Assembly (NCBI RefSeq): GCF_002743375.1 | Contig: NZ_PDZC01000001.1 | Span: 664,558-728,557 of the forward strand | Source: Sporosarcina sp. P34 | Lineage (GTDB): Bacteria > Bacillota > Bacilli > Bacillales_A > Planococcaceae | DNA: 64,000 nucleotides | Reading direction: 5' to 3' | Part shown: piece after piece, positions 55,451 through 64,000 of the stretch | Layout of the letters: the number at the start of each line of letters is the position of its first letter | How positions within the stretch are numbered: position 1 is the stretch's first letter | The notes under the pieces: model-generated | What the model saw: the letters and a program-made list of their open reading frames with translations, nothing else | Database searches by the model: none | What the model was told of the DNA's origin: nothing | Translations under genes and position numbers: made by a program

Positions 55451-56203
55451 ATGGAGTTTACAAAAACATTCTGGGATGCTTCATTAACGGAATTAAAGCA
55501 AGGGTATATAGAAAATTCTACATCGTATAATTGTTTACTATGCGGTAAACAAATTGAAAAAGGTGTGATTTATCCGTACGAAAATGCGCTGTATGAAGCG
55601 GAGCGATTTATGCATGTGCATATTGAACATTCGCATCAGTCGGTGTTTGCGTATTTGCTTGAACTCGATAAGAAATGGTCAGGGATTACGGATCATCAAG
55701 GTGATCTATTGCGTTTATTCTATCAAGGGAAAAGTGATAAGGATGTACAGGAAGAACTGGAGATTGGCAGTGCAACGACCGTCCGGCATCATCGCTTTGC
55801 ATTAAAAGAAAAAGAACGTCAGGCGAAAGTGTTTCTTGCGATGATGGAGTTATTGAAAGAACGTGAGTCGTACGCGCAGGCGTTTATCCCGCCGCATAAA
55901 GCATCTCAATTATTCCACGATGAGTATTCAGTGGCGGAAGAAGAACAGCAAGCAATACTGCAAACATTTTTCCCTGACGGAACCGACGGCCAGTTAAAAG
56001 AGATGCCGGCGACGGAAAAACAGCGGCGAATTATTGTCCAGGAAATTAGTAAGCGCTTTGACGGAGATATATCGTACAGTAAGCATGAGATGAATGATCT
56101 GCTTTCGGAAGTTCATGAAGATTTCATTACACTTCGAAATTATTTAATTGAATACGGTTATTTCGGTCAGACCCGCAACGGCAGTCAATATTGGCTGAAG
56201 TGA
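55451..56203 (+). CDS. DUF2087 domain protein, probable transcriptional regulator
   Basis: 250 residues. A Cys pair (NCLLCGKQI) with a later H-x4-H-type sequence (HVHIEHSHQS) suggests a zinc-binding N-terminus. The middle (LLRLFYQGKSDKDVQEELEI, SATTVRHHRFALKEKERQAK) looks like a LuxR/sigma-type helix-turn-helix. The end (RRIIVQEISKRFDGDISYSK, NDLLSEVHEDFITLRNYLIE, YGYFGQTRNGSQYW) is DUF2087. AGGAG at 55436 with ATG 55451; GTG 55442 possible. The palindrome at 55391-55419 is likely its own operator. Confidence 0.8.
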   Translation: MEFTKTFWDASLTELKQGYIENSTSYNCLLCGKQIEKGVIYPYENALYEAERFMHVHIEHSHQSVFAYLLELDKKWSGITDHQGDLLRLFYQGKSDKDVQEELEIGSATTVRHHRFALKEKERQAKVFLAMMELLKERESYAQAFIPPHKASQLFHDEYSVAEEEQQAILQTFFPDGTDGQLKEMPATEKQRRIIVQEISKRFDGDISYSKHEMNDLLSEVHEDFITLRNYLIEYGYFGQTRNGSQYWLK

Positions 56204-56283
56204 GTGGCTTGCTCGAATCGTTTTAGGTTTAGAAATAGTGGCGGTGGGAAGACTAGGAGTAATCGCGAAAGGAGCGGAAGTAC

Positions 56284-56697
56284 ATGACTGCAAAAGACAC
56301 AGTACAGAAAATTTTGGATGAAAGTATGATAGGAACAATGGCAACGGTGGACAACAACAAACCGTATAGCCGGTATATGACATTCATGAGTGATGGGTTG
56401 ACTTTGTATACACCTACTAATAAAAAAACGGAAAAGGTAGATGAACTTGAAGACAATCCGTACACGCATATTCTTCTTGGGTATGACGGGGAAGGATTCG
56501 GTGACGCATACGTTGAGTATTCCGGCCGTGTAACGATTTCTGATGATGAAAGCTTGAAAGAGAAAATTTGGAATGATCATATGAAGTCGTGGTTTGATGG
56601 TCCTGAAGATCCGAATTTGGTTATTTTGAAAATTGAACCTGAAGCGATACGTTTGATGAATAAATCAGGTCAACCACCTGAAGATATTTCCCTGTAA
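56284..56697 (+). CDS. Pyridoxamine 5'-phosphate oxidase-like flavin-binding protein (general stress protein 26 type)
   Basis: 137 residues of split-barrel fold: IGTMATVDNNKPYSRYMTFM, then TLYTPTNKKTEKVDELEDNP and HILLGYDGEGFGDAYVEYSG. These proteins bind FMN or related flavins and are linked to stress in Bacillus (YdaG-like). AAAGGAGCGG precedes the ATG. Single gene with its own terminator. Confidence 0.88.
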   Translation: MTAKDTVQKILDESMIGTMATVDNNKPYSRYMTFMSDGLTLYTPTNKKTEKVDELEDNPYTHILLGYDGEGFGDAYVEYSGRVTISDDESLKEKIWNDHMKSWFDGPEDPNLVILKIEPEAIRLMNKSGQPPEDISL

Positions 56698-56732
56698 ATA
56701 ATTACTATATTATAAAGGTATAGTTGGAAAGT

Positions 56733-56777
56733 ATATCCCGAAAGTGAGAGGTCACACTCTGATTTTCGGGATATTTT
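56733..56777 (+). terminator. Terminator of the PNPOx-like gene
   Basis: ATATCCCGAAA pairs with TTTCGGGATAT (up to 56774), with inner AGTG/CACT pairing, followed by TTTT. Confidence 0.88.
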
Positions 56778-56866
56778 CGTCTAGTCAATACATTCACCAC
56801 AACTATCCATGGTACCCGCGAATTTCCATTGCTTGAGCACGATAAATGCGGGTATACTACTCATAG

Positions 56867-56878
56867 GAACACTTGTTC
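56867..56878. promoter_or_regulatory. LexA/DinR-type SOS box
   Basis: GAACACTTGTTC fits CGAAC-N4-GTTCG apart from the outer bases. It lies 9 bp after a TATACT -10 box (56853-56858) and 21 bp before the polymerase start. Confidence 0.7.
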
Positions 56879-56898
56879 TTTTGAGAGGTGAATGCCAT

Positions 56899-58149
56899 AT
56901 GAAACCATTACCGAATAGAAAAATTGCGTGTCTTGATATGCGCAGCTTCTACGCGAGCTGTGCTGCAGCCATGGAAGGACTCAACGTAATGGAAGTGCCG
57001 ATTGCGATTGTCGGCAATATTGAGAGAAAAGGCGGTGTCGTACTGGCTGCCTCGCCGCCACTGAAAAAACGCTTTGGAGTTACGACAGGCATGCGTCTGT
57101 ATGAGGTGCCGGATGATCCAAGCATTCGTTTAATTGAACCGAAAATGCAATTTTATATCGATGTGTCGATGGAATTGACGAAATTATTGAACCGCTATGT
57201 ACCAAAAGAAGCGATCCATGTCTACAGTATCGATGAAAGTTTTGTCGACTTTACGGGCACCGAAAAACTATGGGGTCCTCTTGAGACGTTGATTTTCCGC
57301 ATTCAGGATGAGTTGTACCGGCAATTCGAGTTGCGTTCAGCATGCGGAGTCGGGCCGAATATGTTGTTGTCGAAGCTCGCGCTAGATCTCGAAGCGAAAA
57401 AAACAGGGATTGCGCACTGGACGTATGAAGATGTGCCAGAGAAATTATGGCCTGTTGCCCCGCTTCGTAAAATGTGGGGAATTGGTAAGCGAGTGGAGCG
57501 GACGCTTGAAGACATGGGCATTTATTCAGTTGGTGATCTCGCGCACACACCGCTTGAGAGTTTGGAGAAAAAGTTCGGTGTGATGGGCAATCAACTCTAT
57601 TATCATGCGCATGGCATCGATTATTCCGACCTTGGCTCCGTGTTGATTGAAGGGCAAGTGAGTTATGGCAAAGGCCAGACGTTGTTGCGCGATTATACGA
57701 AGACTGACGAAGTATTGGCCGTCATGCTTGAAATGTGTGAAGATACCGCAATGCGCGCACGACTTGCAAAAAAGAAAGGGCGCACGATCACATTGTCGTT
57801 CGGTTATTCAAAGCACGTACTCGGTGGCGGGTTCAATCGTCAAAAAACGTTGCCCGAAGCGACGAATGAAACGATGGCGATTTATCGTGTCTGTTTAGAG
57901 TTGTTTGAAACGTTTCATGACGGACGTCCGTTACGCCATATTTCTGTCAACTTGTCGAATCTCGAAGAAGATAGTAGCTTCCAGCTCAGTTTATTTGAAC
58001 CCATGAATTGGAAGCAACAAAAAATCGGTCACGTGATGGATGAAATTCGCATGAAGTATGGATCGGCTGCTATTCTTCGCGCAGTTTCCGTTACGCCAGG
58101 TGGTACGGCGTATAGAAGGAATCAATTAATCGGTGGACATTATAAATGA
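56899..58149 (+). CDS. Y-family DNA polymerase (UvrX/YqjW type)
   Basis: 416 residues from ATG 56899 (GAGAGGTG upstream). The palm catalytic residues are seen in ACLDMRSFYAS (Asp) and VYSIDESFVDF (Asp-Glu). VAPLRKMWGIGKRVERTLED is the thumb HhH region. The little-finger domain follows, and SLFEP near the end resembles a beta-clamp binding motif (QLSLF). Expected to copy across DNA damage with low fidelity. The SOS box upstream places it under LexA. UvrX/YqjW of B. subtilis is the nearest type. Confidence 0.93.
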   Translation: MKPLPNRKIACLDMRSFYASCAAAMEGLNVMEVPIAIVGNIERKGGVVLAASPPLKKRFGVTTGMRLYEVPDDPSIRLIEPKMQFYIDVSMELTKLLNRYVPKEAIHVYSIDESFVDFTGTEKLWGPLETLIFRIQDELYRQFELRSACGVGPNMLLSKLALDLEAKKTGIAHWTYEDVPEKLWPVAPLRKMWGIGKRVERTLEDMGIYSVGDLAHTPLESLEKKFGVMGNQLYYHAHGIDYSDLGSVLIEGQVSYGKGQTLLRDYTKTDEVLAVMLEMCEDTAMRARLAKKKGRTITLSFGYSKHVLGGGFNRQKTLPEATNETMAIYRVCLELFETFHDGRPLRHISVNLSNLEEDSSFQLSLFEPMNWKQQKIGHVMDEIRMKYGSAAILRAVSVTPGGTAYRRNQLIGGHYK

Positions 58150-58322
58150 AAACAAGTCGAATCCAGTCGGACGATCCCGCTAGTATAGAGAGGATGTATT
58201 TCAAATACTGAAACATCCCAGTTCCGTAACTTTCGATAACCTAGAAGTTTTGCTAAAATCAAATAGCCAGCACTATAAAAAATACTGCAAGAAAAGTGGT
58301 GCAGAACAAAGGAGGAAAGCCA

Positions 58323-60083
58323 GTGAAAGTATTACTGGATTTACGCTGGTTTTTTTCTGAGAGAAAAAAACAGTACAGCATAGGGATCGCGGCCTTGATG
58401 ATTGTCGCGTTACTGCAACTGGCACCGCCGAAAATTATCGGCTATATTGTCGATGCGGTGGCGAAAGATGAATTGACCGCGGAGATGCTGACGCGCTGGA
58501 TGATTATTCTGGCGGTGACGGGCGTCTTGATGTATGTCTTGCGCTATATTTGGCGCGTAATGATTTTCGGCTCATCGGTATACCTCGCACGCGTCATGAG
58601 AGAGCGTCTGTTTACGCACTTCACGCGCATGTCGCCTTCATTTTATCAGCGACGACGTGTCGGAGATTTAATGGCACATGCAACGAATGACATCAATGCA
58701 GTGCAACAAACAGCGGGATCAGGAATTCTGACACTCTTCGATTCGATTTCGACAGGTGGTTTCGTCATCTTGATGATGGCGTTTTCGATTAGTTGGAAAT
58801 TAACGTTGATCGCCCTTGTGCCGATTCCGGTGATGATTCTCCTGACGAGTTATTACGGACGATTATTACGTAATCGATTCCGTGTGGCGCAGGAAGCCTT
58901 CTCCGATTTAAACGACAAAGCACAAGAGAGTATTTCAGGAATTAAAGTGCTGAAGACGTTTGGTCAGCAAAAAGAAGATGTCGAGTCATTCACGAAACGT
59001 TCGGAACAAGTCGTCCAGGAGAATATGCGTGTGGCGAAAGTAGATGCGTTGTTTGATCCGACGATTGCGGGAGTTTTTGCGATCTCCTATATTCTATCCT
59101 TTTATTTCGGTACACGCTTTATTTTATCAGGGGAATTGTCAATTGGAGATTTAGTGGCATTCACTTCCTATTTAGGACTGTTAACATGGCCGATGCTAGC
59201 AATTGGCTTCCTATTCAACATTGTCGAACGGGGAAATGCGTCCTACAGCCGAATCCAGGATGTACTTTCGGTTGAGCCTGGAATTCAAGATCGTCCGAAT
59301 GCGGTGAGTCAATTACCGCACGGAGATATCGTCTTTGCTATCGATACGTTCAAGTTCCCAGACGATAAACGAGCATCACTGCGTAATTTACACTTTACGA
59401 TCAAGCAAGGTGAAACACTTGGCGTGATCGGCAAGACGGGCGCAGGGAAAACAGCAATTCTTAAATTATTAATGCGGGAATTCGAAGGGTATACGGGAAC
59501 GATTACGTATGGCGGTATTCCGATTACGCGCTATAAGAAGGAATGTTTGCGCCAGGCAATCGGTTATGTGCCGCAAGACCATTTCTTGTTCTCGACGACA
59601 CTCGGTGAAAATATTGCCTTTACGAACCCGAAAATTGATCCCGCGAAAATTGTGGCGGCTGCGAAATCCGCGCATATTCACGAAGATATTCTGACGTTTG
59701 AAAAAGGGTATGAAACGCTGGTTGGAGAACGTGGCGTATCGTTATCCGGTGGACAGCGTCAGCGTGTGTCCATTGCACGTGCGTTGCTTATGGATCCGGA
59801 GCTATTGTTGCTGGATGATTCATTGTCCGCAGTAGACGCCCGGACAGAAGAAGCGATTCTTCGTTCATTGAAAGAAGAAAGAATGGGTAAGACGACTATT
59901 ATTACGTCGCACCGCTTAAGTGCCATTCAGCACGCACATCAAATTATCGTTCTCGATGAAGGCGAAGTCGTTGAAATTGGCGATCACGATAGCTTAATTG
60001 CGCAAAACGGAATGTATAAAGAAATGTACGATTTGCAACAGCTAGAGTCGATCGTAGAGCAAGGAGGCGGCGCAGATGACTAA
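58323..60083 (+). CDS. ABC exporter half-transporter, degenerate-site subunit (YheI-like)
   Basis: 586 residues from GTG 58323 (AAAGGAGGAAA upstream). Six membrane helices, then nucleotide-binding domain: Walker A GKTGAGKT, Q-loop VPQDHFLFSTTL, signature LSGGQRQR, Walker B LLLLDDSLSAVD. The catalytic Glu after Walker B is Asp, so this half carries the non-canonical site of a heterodimer. Overlaps the next gene by 8 bp. In B. subtilis the YheI/YheH pair exports drugs and is linked to sporulation. Confidence 0.92.
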   Translation: MKVLLDLRWFFSERKKQYSIGIAALMIVALLQLAPPKIIGYIVDAVAKDELTAEMLTRWMIILAVTGVLMYVLRYIWRVMIFGSSVYLARVMRERLFTHFTRMSPSFYQRRRVGDLMAHATNDINAVQQTAGSGILTLFDSISTGGFVILMMAFSISWKLTLIALVPIPVMILLTSYYGRLLRNRFRVAQEAFSDLNDKAQESISGIKVLKTFGQQKEDVESFTKRSEQVVQENMRVAKVDALFDPTIAGVFAISYILSFYFGTRFILSGELSIGDLVAFTSYLGLLTWPMLAIGFLFNIVERGNASYSRIQDVLSVEPGIQDRPNAVSQLPHGDIVFAIDTFKFPDDKRASLRNLHFTIKQGETLGVIGKTGAGKTAILKLLMREFEGYTGTITYGGIPITRYKKECLRQAIGYVPQDHFLFSTTLGENIAFTNPKIDPAKIVAAAKSAHIHEDILTFEKGYETLVGERGVSLSGGQRQRVSIARALLMDPELLLLDDSLSAVDARTEEAILRSLKEERMGKTTIITSHRLSAIQHAHQIIVLDEGEVVEIGDHDSLIAQNGMYKEMYDLQQLESIVEQGGGADD

Positions 60084-61848
60084 CAAACAGAAGATGTCCG
60101 CCAGAGATCAGTTCAAAACGTTCATGCGGCTAGCGAAATACGTCTTGCCAATGAAAAAAAGTGCACTGATTGCGATTGTATTATTGCTGTTGACGGTGAC
60201 ATCGACGATTCTTGGGCCATTAGTGATCCAGCGATTCCTCGATGACTATGTCGTACCCCTCAACTTCCCAGCGAAAGAAGTATGGACGATTGCATTGATT
60301 TACATCGGATTACAACTCGTCAACATCGTCGGGTCGTATTTCCAAACATTGAAGTTCCAGGAATTTGCACTTGCGATCATCCAGCAAATTCGGATTGATG
60401 CATTCTCGAAAGTCCAGAAGCTTGGTCTACGGTATTTCGATCAGACACCTGCTGGCGGAATCGTTTCACGTGTAACGAATGATACGGAATCCATCAAAGA
60501 AATGTTCGTCAGTGTGGCGGTTACGTTCATGCAGGCGATCTTCGGGATTGTCGGCGTCTATATTGCGCTCTTCACGCTTGACGGGAAACTTGCGCTTTAT
60601 ACATTGATCCTATTGCCGCTATTCCTGATTCTCGTATCGGTCTATCGCTATTACAGTGCAGACTTCTATCAAGATATCCGAGAACGGCTCAGTCAGCTGA
60701 ACGCGAAAATCTCCGAGTCATTATCTGGTATGGATATGATTCAAGCGTTCCGCCAAGAGAAACGCTTGTCTGACGAGTTCATCGAAGTCAATGAAGGACA
60801 TTACCGCGTCGGACTGCGAAATATCCGTTTTGATAGCTTGATGCTTGGACCATTTATCGACTTGCTGTATGCCGGATCCATCGTGGCAGTACTTAGCTAT
60901 TTTGGAACAGCATCGTTTACGTCGGTCGTGGATGTCGGGATTATTTATGCGTTCACTACGTTGCTAAGACGTCTATTCCAACCGATCAACCAAGTGATGC
61001 AACGTTTGTCGATGTTCCAGCAAGCGATCGTATCGGCGTCGCGAGTATTCGAGCTAATCGATCATCCGGAAATGGAACCAAAGCAAACAGCAGTTTCTAC
61101 TCAGCACATTACAGAAGGTACGATCGAATTCCGTAATGTGACATTCAGTTATGACGGCAAACAAGATGTACTCAAAAATATTTCCTTTACCGCGAATGCA
61201 GGTGAAACGGTCGCATTGGTCGGTCATACAGGAAGTGGAAAGAGTTCGATTATTAATCTATTCATGCGTTTTTATGAATACGAGCGCGGCGACATTTTCA
61301 TTGATGGGGTATCGCTGAAAGAGTATCCAATAGAAGAATTGCGGAAAAAAGTAGGACTCGTCTTGCAAGATCCGTTCATGTTTTACGGTGATATCGCAAG
61401 CAACATCCGTCTCCATAATGAAGAGTTAACGGATGAAGATGTGCGGGAAGCTGCAGAGTTCGTTCAAGCCGATCAATTTATAGAAGAGTTGCCAAACGGC
61501 TACGAACAGAAAGTGACAGAACGCGGTTCGACGTTATCCAGTGGACAGCGTCAGTTGATCGCTTTCGCACGGACCATTGCGATGAATCCGAAAGTGCTCG
61601 TGCTCGACGAAGCAACAGCAAATATTGACACGGAAACGGAAGTGGCGATCCAGAAGAGCTTAGAGAAGATGCGCGAAGGCCGTACAACGATTGCGATTGC
61701 TCACCGTCTAAGTACGATCGCTGATGCCGAGTTAATTCTCGTACTCCACCACGGCGAAATCGTCGAACGTGGGACACACGCAGAGTTGCTTGCGCAAAAG
61801 GGCTTGTACTACACGATGTATGAATTGCAAAACGGGACGCAAGAGTAA
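60076..61848 (+). CDS. ABC exporter half-transporter, canonical subunit (YheH-like)
   Basis: 590 residues. Six helices, then Walker A GHTGSGKSS, Q-loop LQDPFMFYGDI, signature LSSGQRQL (unlike the LSGGQ of its partner), Walker B VLVLDEATANID with the catalytic Glu, and H-loop AIAHRL. The split of signature and catalytic residues between the two genes is that of an asymmetric heterodimer: composite sites are formed from Walker A of one and the signature of the other. A weak hairpin (GTGATTGT/ACAATCA, ~61855-61884) follows. Confidence 0.93.
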   Translation: MTNKQKMSARDQFKTFMRLAKYVLPMKKSALIAIVLLLLTVTSTILGPLVIQRFLDDYVVPLNFPAKEVWTIALIYIGLQLVNIVGSYFQTLKFQEFALAIIQQIRIDAFSKVQKLGLRYFDQTPAGGIVSRVTNDTESIKEMFVSVAVTFMQAIFGIVGVYIALFTLDGKLALYTLILLPLFLILVSVYRYYSADFYQDIRERLSQLNAKISESLSGMDMIQAFRQEKRLSDEFIEVNEGHYRVGLRNIRFDSLMLGPFIDLLYAGSIVAVLSYFGTASFTSVVDVGIIYAFTTLLRRLFQPINQVMQRLSMFQQAIVSASRVFELIDHPEMEPKQTAVSTQHITEGTIEFRNVTFSYDGKQDVLKNISFTANAGETVALVGHTGSGKSSIINLFMRFYEYERGDIFIDGVSLKEYPIEELRKKVGLVLQDPFMFYGDIASNIRLHNEELTDEDVREAAEFVQADQFIEELPNGYEQKVTERGSTLSSGQRQLIAFARTIAMNPKVLVLDEATANIDTETEVAIQKSLEKMREGRTTIAIAHRLSTIADAELILVLHHGEIVERGTHAELLAQKGLYYTMYELQNGTQE

Positions 61849-61978
61849 GTTTGCGTGATTGTCAAAAAGATTTCACAATCAAATGCAGCGTAATCTAGCC
61901 TCTTGTTTGGTACGATAGAGTGGGAATGTTGGCGCTTGCCGGCATTCTACTTGTCCTACTGTTAAAGGAGGAATTTTG

Positions 61979-62689
61979 TTGGGGACGGATGTTAATATTT
62001 TCTTTGCGTTTGGAGCAGGTTTCCTGAGTTTTATTTCTCCATGCGTATTACCACTATACCCGGCCTTTATATCGTATATTACCGGCATGTCACTGGATGA
62101 ACTCGGAGATAAGAAAAAAGGAATGAACCGTGCTGGCATGTTGCATACGCTGTTCTTCTTACTCGGATTCTCGATCGTATTTATTATTCTAGGATTCAGT
62201 ACGTCCTTTATTGGATCGATTTTCTTGCAATATCAAGATTTGATTCGTCAGCTAGGTGCGATTTTCATCATTATTTTCGGACTGATGACGGTTGGATTAT
62301 TTAAACCAGAATTTTTAATGAAAGAGAAGAAGCTACAATTTAAAAATCGTCCCGCGGGTTACTTCGGTACAGCGCTGATCGGCCTAGCTTTTTCCGCTGG
62401 TTGGCAGCCATGTATGGGACCGATCATCGGTGCCATCATTTATCTGGCTGCGACGAATCCGGCATCTAGCATGTTGTATATGATGCTTTATGTACTGGGT
62501 TTCGCGATTCCCTTCTTCTTCTTGTCCTTCTTCATCACTCGAATTGGTTGGATTCGCAAGCACAGTATGACGATTACGAAAGTCGGCGGCTACTTGATGA
62601 TTGCATTCGGTATCATACTGTTCTTTAACGGAATGGTCTATTTCACAAGTTGGCTTAGCCCAATCTTTGGCGACTTTCAAGGCTTTTAA
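61979..62689 (+). CDS. ccdA: Cytochrome c biogenesis protein CcdA
   Basis: 236 residues, six membrane helices. The two redox cysteines lie in SFISPCVLPLYPAF and GWQPCMGPIIG. It moves electrons from cytoplasmic thioredoxin to the outside of the membrane for apocytochrome c and spore-coat assembly. It starts with TTG 61979, 6 nt after AAAGGAGGAA (TTG 61976 also possible). First of three genes with a thioredoxin-like and a CcdC protein. Confidence 0.95.
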   Translation: MGTDVNIFFAFGAGFLSFISPCVLPLYPAFISYITGMSLDELGDKKKGMNRAGMLHTLFFLLGFSIVFIILGFSTSFIGSIFLQYQDLIRQLGAIFIIIFGLMTVGLFKPEFLMKEKKLQFKNRPAGYFGTALIGLAFSAGWQPCMGPIIGAIIYLAATNPASSMLYMMLYVLGFAIPFFFLSFFITRIGWIRKHSMTITKVGGYLMIAFGIILFFNGMVYFTSWLSPIFGDFQGF

Positions 62690-62720
62690 TGTAAGTGGGT
62701 AAGCAGAAAAGAGGTGTAGG

Positions 62721-63050
62721 ATGAAAGAAATTACTTCTTTTGACGAGTGGCAGCATCTATTGAATGAGACACCGCAGTTCTTGTTGTTCGTGAAAACGAA
62801 TCATTGCTCCGTCTGCGAAGGATTGTATCCGCAGGTGGCGGCACTCGAAAGCGATTATCCATTCGACTTCTACCGTGTGAACGCAGCGGAAGTTCCAGAA
62901 ATAGCTGGACAGTTGTCACTCTTTACTGCACCAGTCGTCTTATTATTTAATGAACAGAAAGAGTTGACGCGTTTCGCACGAATCGTTCCAATGAATGATC
63001 TGAAAAAACGCCTCGATGAGCTCGTGCAGTGGGGGAACATAGATGCATAA
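62721..63050 (+). CDS. Thioredoxin-family protein
   Basis: 109 residues, thioredoxin fold with the active site NHCSVCEG (CxxC) near residue 30 and the cis-Pro in LFTAPVVLLF. No signal peptide, so cytoplasmic. It lies between ccdA and the ccdC-like gene, where B. subtilis has ccdB, and overlaps the latter by 8 bp; it could reduce CcdA from inside. GAGGTG precedes the ATG. Confidence 0.9.
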   Translation: MKEITSFDEWQHLLNETPQFLLFVKTNHCSVCEGLYPQVAALESDYPFDFYRVNAAEVPEIAGQLSLFTAPVVLLFNEQKELTRFARIVPMNDLKKRLDELVQWGNIDA

Positions 63051-63576
63051 GATACAGGAACTGATAGATTACGTCTTCACAACGATTCCATCCATTTACT
63101 TGATCATCGCTTCGACGGTAGTTTTCGTCGTAATGACGACATTTGTCTACACGATGCGGGCGAAGGCGTCGAATAGACCGATTCAGGCGAAGAAGATTAT
63201 CTTACCGCCATTGTTTATGTCGTCTGGGATGTTGATGTTCTTGTTCGACGAGTTTCAAGTGCCATGGACGCAAGTGGTAGAAGCCAGTTTGGTCGGCTTG
63301 ATATTTTCCGCGTTTTTGATTTATACCACGAAGTTTGAGATCAAAGATGACGGGATTTATTTGAAGAAGTCGAAGGCATTTCTACTGATCCTCCTTGGGT
63401 TACTGGTGATTCGCATGGTCGGTAAGATTGCGCTCAGTAACACGATCGATGTCGGTGAGCTGGGCGGCATGTTTTTCATCCTCGCGTTTTCGATGATCTT
63501 GCCGTGGCGGGTCGGGATGTTAGTGAAGTATAAGATGCTTGAGAAGAGTAAGGTAGGGAAGGAGTCGTCCTTGTGA
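63043..63576 (+). CDS. ccdC: CcdC-like membrane protein
   Basis: 177 residues, about five membrane helices (IPSIYLIIASTVVFVVMTTF, ILPPLFMSSGMLMFLFDEFQ, GLIFSAFLIYTTKFEI), matching CcdC/DUF1453 of Bacilli. The third member of the ccd operon; in B. subtilis CcdC is not essential for cytochrome c and its role is unknown. A terminator overlaps the 3' end. Confidence 0.88.
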   Translation: MHKIQELIDYVFTTIPSIYLIIASTVVFVVMTTFVYTMRAKASNRPIQAKKIILPPLFMSSGMLMFLFDEFQVPWTQVVEASLVGLIFSAFLIYTTKFEIKDDGIYLKKSKAFLLILLGLLVIRMVGKIALSNTIDVGELGGMFFILAFSMILPWRVGMLVKYKMLEKSKVGKESSL

Positions 63577-63592
63577 CGGCTTCTTTTTTTTA
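63561..63592 (+). terminator. Terminator of the ccd operon
   Basis: GGAGTCGTC pairs with GACGGCTTC (with G-T pairs) around TTGTG, followed by TTTTTTT. The stop codon lies in the loop. Confidence 0.85.
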
Positions 63593-63628
63593 TGCATGGA
63601 AATAAAAGGAAAGGGGTTACGGGAGGGG

Positions 63629-63755
63629 ATTTGCGCTCTAGGCGGACGCGTTCTGGAGGGGTCGCGGTGAGCCCCCTAGTCACTGCGTTCCTTTAGTGGT
63701 CTCACCTGTCGACCTGATCCTCCAAGAGTCGCCGCCTGCCGCTCCAATCCCTGCA
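63629..63755. repeat. GC-rich intergenic repeat, reverse orientation to 150-274
   Basis: The outer parts (CGCTCTAGGCGGACGCGTTC at 63634-63653; GAGTCGCCGCCTG near 63726) match the complement of the first repeat (CGCTCCAGGCGGACGC..., GAGTCGCCGCCTG), with a different middle. No coding frame. Confidence 0.6.
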
Positions 63756-63882
63756 ATGTAAGTGGAAGTTACTTTTTATTGCGCATTAAAGTACGTGTTG
63801 AAATCCATTTTGAACTTCATTACTTGAATTTATATAAATGAAGACACAACAATAATTCACACACTAACTTCAGTGAGCGAAA

Positions 63883-64000
63883 GCCGTAACGAAGAACGGC
63901 TTTTGCGAGTAAAAGCGAAGCGTTAGGAGCATATGTTTGCACTAGCCGTAACGAAGAACGGCTTTTGCGAGTAAAAGCGAAGCGTTAGGAGCATATGTTT
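63883..64000. repeat. 62-bp tandem repeat, two copies reaching the window end
   Basis: The 56 bases 63883-63938 are repeated exactly at 63945-64000, period 62. Each starts with a small palindrome, AGCCGT-AACGAAGA-ACGGCT. More copies may lie beyond the window. Confidence 0.9.

Noticed and set aside
63883..64000. Possible CRISPR array
   Set aside because: The spacing between exact repeats is only 6 bp, with no spacers of useful size and no cas genes.

Overview
The window reads as chromosomal DNA of a low-to-moderate GC Bacillota. Strong GGAGG-type ribosome sites, frequent TTG/GTG starts, a T-box leader, catabolite-repression (cre) sites, a DinR/LexA-type box and a CcdA/CcdC pair all fit Bacilli. 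The gene complement and the GC-rich intergenic repeats near both ends suggest Planococcaceae, most likely Sporosarcina or a close relative; that placement is inference. No rRNA, tRNA or CRISPR array was seen.

Layout. 0-11 kb is housekeeping and accessory metabolism: MFS exporter, Fic protein, a large membrane protein, a frameshifted rRNA pseudouridine synthase, GNAT, cold shock protein, MsrA, oligoendopeptidase F, and BrnQ behind a T-box on the minus strand. 11.8-14.8 kb is an electrophile/quinone-stress-like cluster (YdhR-like monooxygenase, pirin, NADPH-FMN reductase, YceI) with repeated MhqR-like half-sites. 15-16.4 kb carries two tandem, diverged replication-type winged-helix proteins, each behind a copy of the same leader. 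16.4-28.9 kb holds a DHA2 exporter with an operator over its promoter, a YeeE/YedE transporter, pyridoxamine kinase, a polar amino acid ABC transporter, catalase, MOSC protein and AdhP.

25.7-48.5 kb is a degraded, plastic region. It has two full Rpn-type nuclease genes (one with a nonsense codon at a catalytic residue) plus a third copy of their upstream region, and relics of a MOSC gene, an ABC ATPase, an IS4-type transposase, an epimerase, an SLH-domain protein and a DUF262/GmrSD-type protein. It also holds a decayed ferredoxin reductase/ferredoxin pair behind a textbook sigma-54 promoter, next to a BCCT transporter. At 42.9-46.5 kb an AT-rich block encodes a two-gene ATPase + HNH module that looks like a Septu (PtuA/PtuB) anti-phage system. 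It is preceded by an unusual protein fusing a degenerate tyrosine-recombinase-like region to an HNH domain. An IS3-family element follows.

48.8-63.6 kb is again well ordered: a squalene/phytoene synthase-family protein; LytS/LytR-type two-component genes followed by a CstA carrier with a perfect cre site (probably pyruvate or peptide uptake); an XRE regulator, an NRDE protein, a DUF2087 protein with a repeated palindromic operator, a PNPOx-like protein, an SOS-type Y-family polymerase, a heterodimeric ABC exporter, and a CcdA-thioredoxin-CcdC operon. The window ends in a GC-rich repeat related to the one at its start (opposite orientation) and the beginning of a 62-bp tandem repeat.

A recurring theme is genes broken by one missing base, often in short homopolymers (pseudouridine synthase, YkvA-like, PepSY, ferredoxin reductase). 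In the accessory region nonsense codons and deletions accompany these, so real decay is likely there; elsewhere a residual assembly error cannot be excluded.
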